In this document: piece after piece, positions 8,805 through 15,979 of the stretch
How the letters are laid out: the number at the start of each line of letters is the position of its first letter
Numbering within the stretch: position 1 is the first letter of the stretch
Assembly: GCA_022842465.1 (NCBI GenBank)
Contig: JALHPN010000053.1
Span: forward strand, 1-44,159
Direction of reading: 5' to 3'
Length of the DNA stretch: 44,159 nucleotides
Source: Polyangiaceae bacterium
GTDB taxonomy: Bacteria > Myxococcota_A > Polyangia > Polyangiales > Polyangiaceae
Made by a program: the position numbers and the translations under genes
The notes under the pieces: model-generated
Databases searched by the model: none
Told to the model about the DNA's origin: nothing
Seen by the model: the letters and a program-made list of their open reading frames with translations, nothing else

Positions 8805-9776
8805 ATGCACGTCTCGCTCGCCCGCCTCTGTCTTCGCGCCGCCGTCCTCTTCACGCTCGTGACGTCTGCGTGCAGCTCCACGAGCCCTTCCCAGACCGCC
8901 GAGGCGCAGCAGCTCGTCGCCGCGATCGAGGGGACGGATGCGCTCATCGGTATGGTGCTCGGCCCCGATCAAGCGGTCGTCTACGTGTGCGACGGCACCG
9001 AGACGGGCGCGACCGTCGCCGAGTGGATGCACGGCCCAGCGTCGAGCGACGGGTTCGACCTGAGCGCGCCGGGCGTTCGGGTGCGGGCGACGAAGGCGGG
9101 CGCCGGCGTGAGCGGAACGGTGACCTTCGCCGACGGCAGCGAGCACGCCTTCCCTGCCGCCAGAGCCATCGCGTCGGGAGGAGTCTATCGAGACAGCAGC
9201 AGCTACCAAGACATCCTCGGCGGCTGGATCGTGCTGGACGACGGGAGCATGCGGGGTGCGGTGAAGATCGCCGGCGGAACGTTCGCCTCGAGCGGCAAGA
9301 CCACGTCGGGCGGCACGCTGAGCGCGACGAGCGGCGCCCTCCTGTTGACGGGCGTTCGGGTCGTATCGTCGTCGGCCCCCACGCCGCCGACGGCGAGCGC
9401 CGGGTCGAGCTGCAGCGCGTCGACGACGTGCAGCGGACACGGTGCGTGCAACGCAACCGGCGGCTGCACGTGTGCCCAGGGCTTCACGGGCCCGAGCTGC
9501 AATACGTGCGCGACGGGCTTCTTCGGTTACCCGACCTGCAAGTTCTGCTCGTCCGCCACGACCTGCGGCGGGCGCGGCACGTGCGACGGGGCCGGAAGCT
9601 GCCTCTGCAGCGCCGGCTTCACCGGGGCGACCTGCAACGCGTGCGCTTCGAATCACTTCGGCTTCCCCGCGTGCAAGTTCTGCTCGGCCGCCACGACCTG
9701 TAGCGGCCGCGGCACCTGCGACGCAGCCGGCAACTGCATCTGCAGCGCCGGCTTCACGGGGCCCTCGTGCCAGTGA
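8805..9776 (+). CDS. Predicted lipoprotein with three EGF-like modules
   Basis: The 323-aa product starts at ATG 8805; a TTG three codons upstream is less likely. Residues 1-23 form a signal sequence ending TSAC, so C23 is probably lipidated although the lipobox is atypical. Residues about 30-190 are an unrecognised beta-rich domain. A short TPPTASAG hinge leads to three Cys-rich EGF-like modules at about 203-232, 248-277 and 293-322, spaced exactly 45 residues apart. Each has the order CSASTTCSGHGACN...CTCAQGFTGPSC, and the linkers are nearly identical (FFGYPTCKFC, HFGFPACKFC). EGF modules usually mediate extracellular protein contacts, so a surface adhesin or binding role is plausible. No enzyme motif is seen. 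Confidence 0.85.
   Translation: MHVSLARLCLRAAVLFTLVTSACSSTSPSQTAEAQQLVAAIEGTDALIGMVLGPDQAVVYVCDGTETGATVAEWMHGPASSDGFDLSAPGVRVRATKAGAGVSGTVTFADGSEHAFPAARAIASGGVYRDSSSYQDILGGWIVLDDGSMRGAVKIAGGTFASSGKTTSGGTLSATSGALLLTGVRVVSSSAPTPPTASAGSSCSASTTCSGHGACNATGGCTCAQGFTGPSCNTCATGFFGYPTCKFCSSATTCGGRGTCDGAGSCLCSAGFTGATCNACASNHFGFPACKFCSAATTCSGRGTCDAAGNCICSAGFTGPSCQ
9411..9770 (+). repeat. Three 135-bp repeats encoding EGF-like modules
   Basis: Three units of 45 codons, close at both DNA and protein level; the block TGCAGCGCCGGCTTCAC recurs exactly in units two and three. Recent tandem duplication inside the gene is the simplest reading. Confidence 0.8.
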
Positions 9777-9872
9777 GCCTCGACTGGCGGTGAGGAGGCC
9801 GGCAGGGAAGCTCCGCTTTCGTCCGGCGCGACCGAGGAGGTCCGTGCGAGGTCGCTCAGACCATGGCTTCCG

Positions 9873-11276
9873 TCAGTAGGTCCGCCGCGTCACGAAGGCG
9901 TCGCTGTCACCGAAGCTCTGAGCACCCAGCGTTCCATCGGTCTCTCCCGCGAGGACCACCACGCCTCCGCTGCCGAGCGCGACCGCGTTCGCCTGGTCGC
10001 TCTCGTCGCTCCCGATTTGGTCGCGGCGGAGCGTGACGCCGCTCGGGTCGAACGCGACGAGGAACGCGTCCTCGGCGCCACGGACGGGGACGTGGAAATC
10101 GCCCTGCGTCAAGCCCACGACCCAGGACGTCCCGTCGGCGCCGAGCGCGAGCCCGCGCGGCCGGTCGACTTCGGGAGTCCCTACCTGCCGGAGCCACGTC
10201 GTCGCGCCGGTCGCGGCAGCGAGGCGCGCGACGAAGACGTCGCCGCCCCCCGCGTGGTCGTCGTTGCCGATCTTGGTGCGGGTCTCGCCCACGACCCAGA
10301 CATCATCGCCTGGTCCGACGGCGACGCGACGAGCGCTGACGTCGTACGGCGGGGCGGTGCTGTCGCTCCCGAACTGCCTCGTCCAGTCGTGCTGCCCCGC
10401 GGCGGTGAGGCGGACGACGAAGGCGTGAGTCCCGGAGCCGAACGGCTTCGACTGCGCAGGGAGCGCGCCGGCCGCGAGGCCCCCGAGCACCACGTGGCCG
10501 GTGCTCGCGATGGCGATGCCGAAGGCACGATCGGCGCTCCCCGACCCGATCTGGTAGACCCACGCGACGTCGCCGTTCGACCCGGCGAGCTTCGCCGCGA
10601 ACGCGTCGACGTTCCCTGCGTTGGTGAATCCCTGGAAGCCGCCGTCCGTGATCCCGGCGATGTAGACGTTGCCGCTTGCGTCGAGCGCGACAGCCTCGCC
10701 CTCGTCGCCCCCGGTCGTCCCCACGTGCACGCCCCACATCTCGGCGCCGGTCGTGCCGTTCAGCTTGGCGACGAACGCGTCCTCCCCGCCGTTCGTCGTC
10801 GTGAAGAGATCGCCCTGCGTCGTGCCCACGATGACGACGTCGCCGCTCGCGTCGATCGCGACCCCGGTGGCCTCGTCATCGGTGGCGGTGCCCTTCTGGT
10901 ACCGCCAGAGCTCCTTGCCGTCGGACGCGAGCTTGACCACGAACACGTCGTAGCCGCCCTGATGGGCGCCCTTCATCACGCCCGCCGTCCTTCCGGCGAG
11001 GACGACGTTGCCCGAGGCGTCGACCGCGACGGCGAGCGCGCCGTCCTCCGCCGATGAGCCGATCTGGACGGTCCAAGAAGCGCTGCCACCGCCGCCGTCC
11101 GGCGCGGCGTCCACGCCCGCCTCGCCGACCCCGCCGGGGCCGGCGTCCGCGAGCGGAAACGAGGCGTCGGGGAACACGGTACCGGCGCCGCCGCTCGGGC
11201 TCGACGACTCGCACGCCGCCGCGAGGAGCAAGAAGCCGCCGGCCAACCAACGCTTGCACGGGAACGAGCTCGCCAT
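9873..11276 (-). CDS. SBBP-repeat beta-propeller lipoprotein
   Basis: The 467-aa product starts at ATG 11276 with an RBS-like GGAGGTG just upstream. The signal sequence ends in the lipobox LLAAAC (C22), followed by an Asp/Ala/Gly-rich linker. From about residue 65 to the end, SBBP repeats of about 55-60 residues recur. Each has a strand such as VAVDASGNVVLAG followed by a DAFVAKL-type strand. I count seven of the latter (DVFVVKL, DAFVAKL, DAFAAKL, HAFVVRL, DVFVARL, DAFLVAF, DAFVTRR), consistent with one closed seven-bladed propeller. The gene is divergent from the operon at 11605 and convergent with the EGF-like gene. Function is unknown; surface or periplasmic binding is likely. Confidence 0.88.
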   Translation of the reverse strand: MASSFPCKRWLAGGFLLLAAACESSSPSGGAGTVFPDASFPLADAGPGGVGEAGVDAAPDGGGGSASWTVQIGSSAEDGALAVAVDASGNVVLAGRTAGVMKGAHQGGYDVFVVKLASDGKELWRYQKGTATDDEATGVAIDASGDVVIVGTTQGDLFTTTNGGEDAFVAKLNGTTGAEMWGVHVGTTGGDEGEAVALDASGNVYIAGITDGGFQGFTNAGNVDAFAAKLAGSNGDVAWVYQIGSGSADRAFGIAIASTGHVVLGGLAAGALPAQSKPFGSGTHAFVVRLTAAGQHDWTRQFGSDSTAPPYDVSARRVAVGPGDDVWVVGETRTKIGNDDHAGGGDVFVARLAAATGATTWLRQVGTPEVDRPRGLALGADGTSWVVGLTQGDFHVPVRGAEDAFLVAFDPSGVTLRRDQIGSDESDQANAVALGSGGVVVLAGETDGTLGAQSFGDSDAFVTRRTY

Positions 11277-11604
11277 CGCGTCACCTCCAAGAGCGCGCGG
11301 GACCCCCGACGCCGTGCGCACCGACCAAGCTATCAGGTGAGGTGCGACGTCACTCGCCCAGCGGTCTTCGAGGCGAGCGATCGCCACCGCGCGGCAGGCG
11401 GAGCAGGAGACCCTCGTCACCGGCTGCTTCTCGTGCTCCGCTCCGATCGCGGGCGTGCTCGGGCGATCCCTCGCGTCGGCAAGGCGTTGCCGAGCCCGGC
11501 AAGCAACCCGCAGGCACCTGCCTGATTCCAGCATCTTACGTAGGGCACACGCCTTGCGAACCCACCCCCGGCAACCACCCCGGACGCGCAGGAGACAGAC
11601 CGAA
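11277..11604. other. Divergent intergenic spacer, 328 bp
   Basis: This is the only gap over 300 bp. It must hold the promoters for the SBBP gene (left) and the three-gene operon (right). I see RBS-like sites at both ends and a short inverted repeat GGCAA-GGCG-TTGCC at 11478-11491. No convincing -35/-10 pair, RNA gene or small ORF is visible. Confidence 0.6.
11590..11595 (+). promoter_or_regulatory. Ribosome binding site fixing the start at 11605
   Basis: AGGAGA lies 9 bases before ATG 11605. This favours that start over the longer in-frame extension to 11455, whose extra residues are Arg-rich and shadow-like. Confidence 0.7.
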
Positions 11605-12843
11605 ATGGGCATGTTCGACTCGTTCAAGAAGAAGGCCGGCGACCTCGCGAACCAGGCGCAGCAGCACGCGCAGCAGCACATGGGCTACCCGCAGCAGGGC
11701 TACCCGCAGCAGCAGGGCTACCCGCAGCAGCAGGGTTACCCGCAGCAGCAGGGTTACCCGCAGCAGCAGGGCTACCCGCAGCAGGCGTACCCCCAGCACC
11801 AGGTCCAGCAGCAGGTCGAGGAGGAGTCGAGCGGCGACGACTACACGCGCGACTACGCGCTCGAGGCGCACGACGACGCGGCGTCCTTCGATCTCGGCAA
11901 CGACATCGAGGGGTGGTGGGCCGCGAACCGGCAGCTCGAAGAGGCGTGGGAGGATCGCGCGAAGCGCTACGAGCTCTTCCAGCGTTTCGGGATCCGGAAC
12001 GAGCAGCACTACTACCAGGTCGTCGAGACCGTGAATCGCTTCACGGCCGGCGTGCTCCTCGAGAACGCGATGCCCTACGCCGACGCGTTCCATCGCCTCC
12101 AGCGCGAGCTCTCGATCGACAGCAAGGCGCAGGCGGATCGCCTCCGCCAGACCGTCTACAAGTACGCGCCGCACCCCCAGCAGCGGGAGCGCTTCGGCAT
12201 GGACATGGGGACACTCTCCCAGCTCCAGATGAACGTCTACACGAAGATGGCCATGGGGCAGATGCAGCAGCGCGCGCAGGGCGAGCTCGCAGGCGAGCTC
12301 GGGCCCGTCTCCGGCGTCAGCCTCCAGGTCTGGGCGCAGGCGCAGGCCGCCCTCGCGAACGGCACGGACATCAACGTGATCCTCTCCAAGATCAACCTCG
12401 ACCGCGCGACGTGGGACAAGGTCAGCGAGGAGTGGATGGCGCGCATGTCGCGCGACACGACCGCGACGGTCGCGACCGAGTACGGCAAGGCCTTCAGCTC
12501 CTCGGGGCAAGGCATGTTCTCCGCCGCGGCACAGACGGGCGCGCAGGGCCTCGGCAACGTCGGCGCCACCGACGCGCAGCAGCCGCCCATCACGCTCGAG
12601 CAGTGGGTCGAGCTCCAGGAGGCGATGGGCGCCGCCTCGCGCGTCGGACGCGATCCGAACGCCGTGCTCGCGCAGCACGGGCTCAACGCCCTCGCGTGGA
12701 GCAACGCCGGCGCCTGGTGGTCGACGCATTTTGCCCACAACGCGATGAAGAACAACGGCGAGCTCCACCAGCGCTACTCGCAGCTCCAGGCGTTCTACGC
12801 CCAGAAGTACGCCACCTCCAACGACGGCGACCTGAGCTTCTGA
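11605..12843 (+). CDS. GYPQQ-repeat protein with triplicated Trp-containing helical module (first gene of operon)
   Basis: The 412-aa product has no signal peptide. It begins with an amphipathic helix (MGMFDSFKKKAGDLA), followed by a disordered stretch of GYPQQ/GYPQQQ repeats at 27-66 and an acidic linker. The rest is helical. Three diverged copies of one module can be aligned by eye at about 104-165, 238-298 and 330-403. Each has a Trp-containing helix, then a strand-like or helical L..(G/N)(I/L) element and a second aromatic helix, for example LSKINLDRATWDKV and LAQHGLNALAWSNA. I do not recognise a named family. The next gene starts one base after the stop. PQ-rich disordered tails often drive self-association, so a scaffold role is conceivable but unproven. 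Confidence 0.85.
   Translation: MGMFDSFKKKAGDLANQAQQHAQQHMGYPQQGYPQQQGYPQQQGYPQQQGYPQQQGYPQQAYPQHQVQQQVEEESSGDDYTRDYALEAHDDAASFDLGNDIEGWWAANRQLEEAWEDRAKRYELFQRFGIRNEQHYYQVVETVNRFTAGVLLENAMPYADAFHRLQRELSIDSKAQADRLRQTVYKYAPHPQQRERFGMDMGTLSQLQMNVYTKMAMGQMQQRAQGELAGELGPVSGVSLQVWAQAQAALANGTDINVILSKINLDRATWDKVSEEWMARMSRDTTATVATEYGKAFSSSGQGMFSAAAQTGAQGLGNVGATDAQQPPITLEQWVELQEAMGAASRVGRDPNAVLAQHGLNALAWSNAGAWWSTHFAHNAMKNNGELHQRYSQLQAFYAQKYATSNDGDLSF
11683..11802 (+). repeat. Tandem 15/18-bp repeats encoding GYPQQ(Q)
   Basis: Units start at 11683, 11698, 11716, 11734, 11752 and 11770, with a degenerate AYPQHQ unit at 11785. The four middle units are 18 bp and almost identical (GGCTACCCGCAGCAGCAG, with GGT in two). 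In-frame units allow length change without frameshift. Confidence 0.95.
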
Positions 12844-12844
12844 G

Positions 12845-13084
12845 ATGAACGGCGCCGGCAACGGTCACGGCGGCGGCAGCGGCAAGCCGCTCCTCGGTGG
12901 CATCTTCGGCAACGCGCTCGCGTCCACCCCGACGTATGCCGCCGAGGGCCCCGCCGCCGGCGCCGGCATGCACAACACGCTCCTCTGTCCGAACTGCGGC
13001 GCGCCTCGGGAGCGCGCCGAGGACCGGCCCCTCGCGTGTCGCTACTGCGGAACGACTCTCCAGCCGAAGGCCACGAAGGCATGA
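12845..13084 (+). CDS. Small zinc-ribbon protein (second gene of operon)
   Basis: The 79-aa product starts at ATG 12845, one base after the upstream TGA, and ends in ATGA shared with the next start, so all three genes are translationally coupled. Residues 1-40 are Gly/Ala-rich and probably flexible. Residues 48-68 form a zinc ribbon with four cysteines: C48 and C51 (CPNCGAP) and C65 and C68 (CRYCGTT). The pattern resembles the rubredoxin-like knuckles of small regulatory or scaffold ribbons rather than a classical DNA-binding finger. The third gene carries another four-Cys ribbon, suggesting that metal binding is part of the system. Function unknown. Confidence 0.8.
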   Translation: MNGAGNGHGGGSGKPLLGGIFGNALASTPTYAAEGPAAGAGMHNTLLCPNCGAPRERAEDRPLACRYCGTTLQPKATKA

Positions 13085-13881
13085 ACGACGTCTTGATGCG
13101 TTGGGACGGCTTCCTCGCCCAGGTGCGGGAGCGGTTCGTCCAGGTGATGTGCGAAGCGCACGAGGGGTGCCCCGCGCTCCTCGAGCAGGCCGGCTTCGAT
13201 CCGACGCCGATGGGCAACGCCTGGAACGCCATCGAGCAGCGCGCACAGGAGCTCGGCCGGAAGATCGAGGAGACGTGGTCCTCGAAGGTCGAGGCCGCCT
13301 TCGAGGCCGCCGGGGCGTCGCCTCAGCAGGTCCAGAGCGAGCGGATGAAGGGCGACTCGCTGCGTCACTGGATGGATCTCGAGCGCGAGAAGGCGCGCAT
13401 CGGCATCTACGCGAACGCGGGCCGCGCGCTCTTCCAGCGCGCGCTCGCCGAGATGGGCAAAGGCCTCTCCTGCACGAGCTGCGGCGCTCCGCTCGCGGTA
13501 CCGTTCACGTTCCGCGCGCAGAACGTGCCATGCAGCCACTGCAGGACCGTCAACGGCTTCGAGCCCGGTGCGCGAATCCGGATGGCCGAGGTCTGCGTGC
13601 ATCCTCTCTGCGAGGAGGCGTCGTGGGAGCCCTGGGTCGCCATGATCGAGGCCGAGCGCGCGGCGAAGCACGCGCGCGAGGCGACCATCCACCACCTCCA
13701 GCACTGGGAGCGCGCCCAGATCGTCTTCTGGCGCGCCTACCTCACGAAGCGCGCCGAGCTGCTGCCCGATCAGGCGCACGCGTTCGAGAGCGATCTCCGC
13801 GGCCGCATGCGCGCGTTCTACGAGAGCATGGAGCGCGAGAGCGCGTGGATCCGGGCAGGCCGCCCGCGCGCCCTCCTCTAG
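13081..13881 (+). CDS. Helical zinc-ribbon protein (third gene of operon)
   Basis: The 266-aa product starts at ATG 13081, overlapping the previous stop by four bases (ATGA); a 15-codon longer frame would run into the small gene and is not needed. Residues 1-125 are mostly helical (RERFVQVMCEA, AIEQRAQELGRKIEETW). A four-Cys zinc ribbon follows: C131 and C134 (CTSCGAP), C151 and C154 (CSHCRT). From 177 to 262 long charged and aromatic helices return, with predicted coiled-coil character (WVAMIEAERAAKHAREATIHHL). No signal peptide or membrane segment is present, so all three operon products look cytoplasmic. I know no family that covers the full length. It ends four bases before a convergent lipoprotein gene. 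Confidence 0.85.
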   Translation: MNDVLMRWDGFLAQVRERFVQVMCEAHEGCPALLEQAGFDPTPMGNAWNAIEQRAQELGRKIEETWSSKVEAAFEAAGASPQQVQSERMKGDSLRHWMDLEREKARIGIYANAGRALFQRALAEMGKGLSCTSCGAPLAVPFTFRAQNVPCSHCRTVNGFEPGARIRMAEVCVHPLCEEASWEPWVAMIEAERAAKHAREATIHHLQHWERAQIVFWRAYLTKRAELLPDQAHAFESDLRGRMRAFYESMERESAWIRAGRPRALL

Positions 13882-13885
13882 CTCC

Positions 13886-14668
13886 TCACGGGCACGTGTA
13901 GAAGACGGTGGCCTTCACCGCATCGACGCGCGCCGTCGGCACGCTCGCGTCGACGATGCTCCACGCGCGGAAGGACACGCCGAAGCCGACGTCGTTCACG
14001 CGCTCCGCCGTCCAGTTCACGCCGAAGTTCGCGCCGAGCCCGCCGTAGGACGCGACGCCGTCGAAGTTCCCCCACGGGGCGTTCGACGCGAGCTGGACGG
14101 AGAGGACGGCGCGTCCGAGGACGAGCGGGCGGACGTCGAGGTCGGTGACGGCGCCGAGCTGGTCGGCGCGCCGCTCGACCTCGTAGCCGACGCCGTCGAT
14201 CACCGCCCCGGCGGGGATCGCGAAGCCGAAGTTCGTGAGGACCATGTAGTTCGTCGCGCGGGTCGGCCCGGCGAGCGCGACGGACGCGGCCTCGTCGTCG
14301 CTGGCCTTCGCGTTCTCGGGGGCGGTCCAGGGGATCCCCTGCGACGAGATCGTCCCGCCGCTCACGTTCTGGAGCGAGGTGACCGTCACGACGCTCTGGG
14401 GAGAGCGCGTCTGCTCTGCCTTCTCTCCCGGAGCGCACGGAGGCACCGCGTCCGCCGTCGCGCTCGCGTCCCCCGGAGGACCGCTGCCCGCGTCGCTCAC
14501 GGGGACGAAGCTCGCGTCGTCGATCGTGACGGACGCCGTCTCTCCCTCGCCGTCGAGCGCCTCCTGCCCGTTCCCCGCCGGTCGATACGGTGCGGTGCAC
14601 GCCGCGAGGAACGCGCCCGTCATCCCCGTCGCGACGGTCACCGACGTGAGGAGCGATCGAACCCGCAC
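13886..14668 (-). CDS. Predicted lipoprotein of unknown function
   Basis: The 260-aa product starts at ATG 14668. A signal sequence ends in the lipobox FLAAC (C24), followed by an Asp/Ala/Gly-rich linker (about 45-75) typical of the exported proteins in this window. Residues about 85-260 are beta-rich, with pieces such as GFAIPAGAVIDGVGYEVERR and DLDVRPLVLGRAVLSVQL. This resembles all-beta binding modules but matches no family I can name. Two cysteines (near 78 and 259) could form a disulphide. It lies downstream of the metallophosphoesterase on the same strand with an 83-bp gap, so it may be read from the same transcript. Confidence 0.78.
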   Translation of the reverse strand: MRVRSLLTSVTVATGMTGAFLAACTAPYRPAGNGQEALDGEGETASVTIDDASFVPVSDAGSGPPGDASATADAVPPCAPGEKAEQTRSPQSVVTVTSLQNVSGGTISSQGIPWTAPENAKASDDEAASVALAGPTRATNYMVLTNFGFAIPAGAVIDGVGYEVERRADQLGAVTDLDVRPLVLGRAVLSVQLASNAPWGNFDGVASYGGLGANFGVNWTAERVNDVGFGVSFRAWSIVDASVPTARVDAVKATVFYTCP

Positions 14669-14751
14669 CCCGACAAGGTAACAGCTCGGCCGTCAACGAG
14701 CCCGTCCGCCCGCACATGCGGAGCGGGGCCCACCTGTGGCCGACGGTGCGC

Positions 14752-15897
14752 TCAGGCCGCGCGGAGCCGCAAGAGCACGATCGCGGGGGCGACCCCGAGC
14801 CGGATCGGCGGGCCCGTCGTGCCGAGCCCGGGGTGCACGTGCAGGATCGACGAGCCAATCCTGTAGATGCCGAGGTGGTAGTGGTGCGCGAGCTTCGAGG
14901 CGTTGATCCAGCGCGCGAGGAACGGCACCGCGATCTGGCCCCCGTGGGTGTGCCCGCTGAGCACGAGGTCCACCCCGCGCTCCGCCGCCTGCGGGAAGCG
15001 ATCCGGATCGTGCGCGAGCAGCACGACGGGCACGCCGTCGGGGCGCGCCTCGAGCGCGCGGGTCAGATCCGCGCGACGCGTCCACGTGTCGTCGATCGCC
15101 GACACGAAGAGCCGCCCTCCCTCGCGCGCGACGGTCATCCCCTCGTTCCGCAGCACGCGCGCGCCGTTCTGGACGAGGAGCGTGATGAGCGGCTCGCCGT
15201 CGCCGAAGTAGTCGTGGTTCCCCATCGAGACGACCACGCCGTCCTTCGCCTCGAGCCCGCCGACGAGCTCGGCGATGTCCTCGTGGAAGACGACACCGCT
15301 CGTCACCATGTCCCCCGTGATCGCGACGAGGTCGGGCTTGGCCGCGTTCGTCGCCTCTACCCAGCGGAGCCCCCACCAGAGCGGCGTGTTCGCGCCGATG
15401 TGGAGATCCGAGAGCTGCGCGATCGTGTACCCGTCGAACGACGGATCGAGCCCTCGCACGGGGATGTCGAGCTCGCGGACCTGGAAGAACCACCGCCGCG
15501 CGGTGACGGCATACGCGCACACGACGAAGCCGCTCAGGTACGTCCAGAGGAAGAACCCGGGAACAGGCCCGATCGGCGCGCCGCGCGCTGCGTCCACGAT
15601 CGGCTCGAGCACGAGGTAGACGACCGAGGGCACGAGGCACCAGATGCAGGCCGACCAGTGAATGTAGTACGGCAGGTCGACGAGGAAGGTCTCCTGCCAG
15701 GGGCGCTTGTCGTCGTGCATGCCGTTCTTCGCACGACCGAGGAAGAGCACGACCCCGAGGACGCCCAGCGCCACGCCGAGGAGCCAGCACAGCGGTGACG
15801 CGAGCCCGAGCCGCCGCGTCCCTTCCCCCACCGCGACGACGAACGGGACGTGGCACGCCGCCGTGATCGCGAGCAGGACGCGGAGGAACTTCGACAT
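14752..15897 (-). CDS. Membrane-anchored metallophosphoesterase
   Basis: The 381-aa product starts at ATG 15897; an in-frame TTG at 15963 would add 22 residues without hydrophobic character. About four transmembrane helices lie at 5-24, 33-53, 78-98 and 113-132. The calcineurin-like catalytic domain follows with all metal-binding motifs: D164/H166 (SDLHIG), D196 (ITGDMV), N227/H228 (GNHDYF), H296 (LLAHDP) and H316/H318 (SGHTHGG). This arrangement matches the YkuE/YaeI-like membrane phosphoesterases, some of which act on lipid-linked phosphates; the substrate here is not known. The adjacent upstream gene on the same strand encodes a Ser/Thr kinase (82-bp gap), but this fold is not the PP2C type usually paired with such kinases. 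Confidence 0.88.
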   Translation of the reverse strand: MSKFLRVLLAITAACHVPFVVAVGEGTRRLGLASPLCWLLGVALGVLGVVLFLGRAKNGMHDDKRPWQETFLVDLPYYIHWSACIWCLVPSVVYLVLEPIVDAARGAPIGPVPGFFLWTYLSGFVVCAYAVTARRWFFQVRELDIPVRGLDPSFDGYTIAQLSDLHIGANTPLWWGLRWVEATNAAKPDLVAITGDMVTSGVVFHEDIAELVGGLEAKDGVVVSMGNHDYFGDGEPLITLLVQNGARVLRNEGMTVAREGGRLFVSAIDDTWTRRADLTRALEARPDGVPVVLLAHDPDRFPQAAERGVDLVLSGHTHGGQIAVPFLARWINASKLAHHYHLGIYRIGSSILHVHPGLGTTGPPIRLGVAPAIVLLRLRAA

Positions 15898-15979
15898 CCG
15901 GGGACGCTTCCCGATGACGCGTGCGCCCGCGTGGGGCGGCGGGAGACTGGAGGGCGCGGACAAGAAGGAAGGCGATCTA

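Noticed and set aside
11478..11491. GGCAA-GGCG-TTGCC hairpin as terminator or small RNA
   Set aside because: Five-base stem, no T tract and mid-spacer position; likely chance in GC-rich DNA.
11683..11802. Short regular repeats as a CRISPR array
   Set aside because: Units are contiguous, in frame and lack spacers. They encode GYPQQ.
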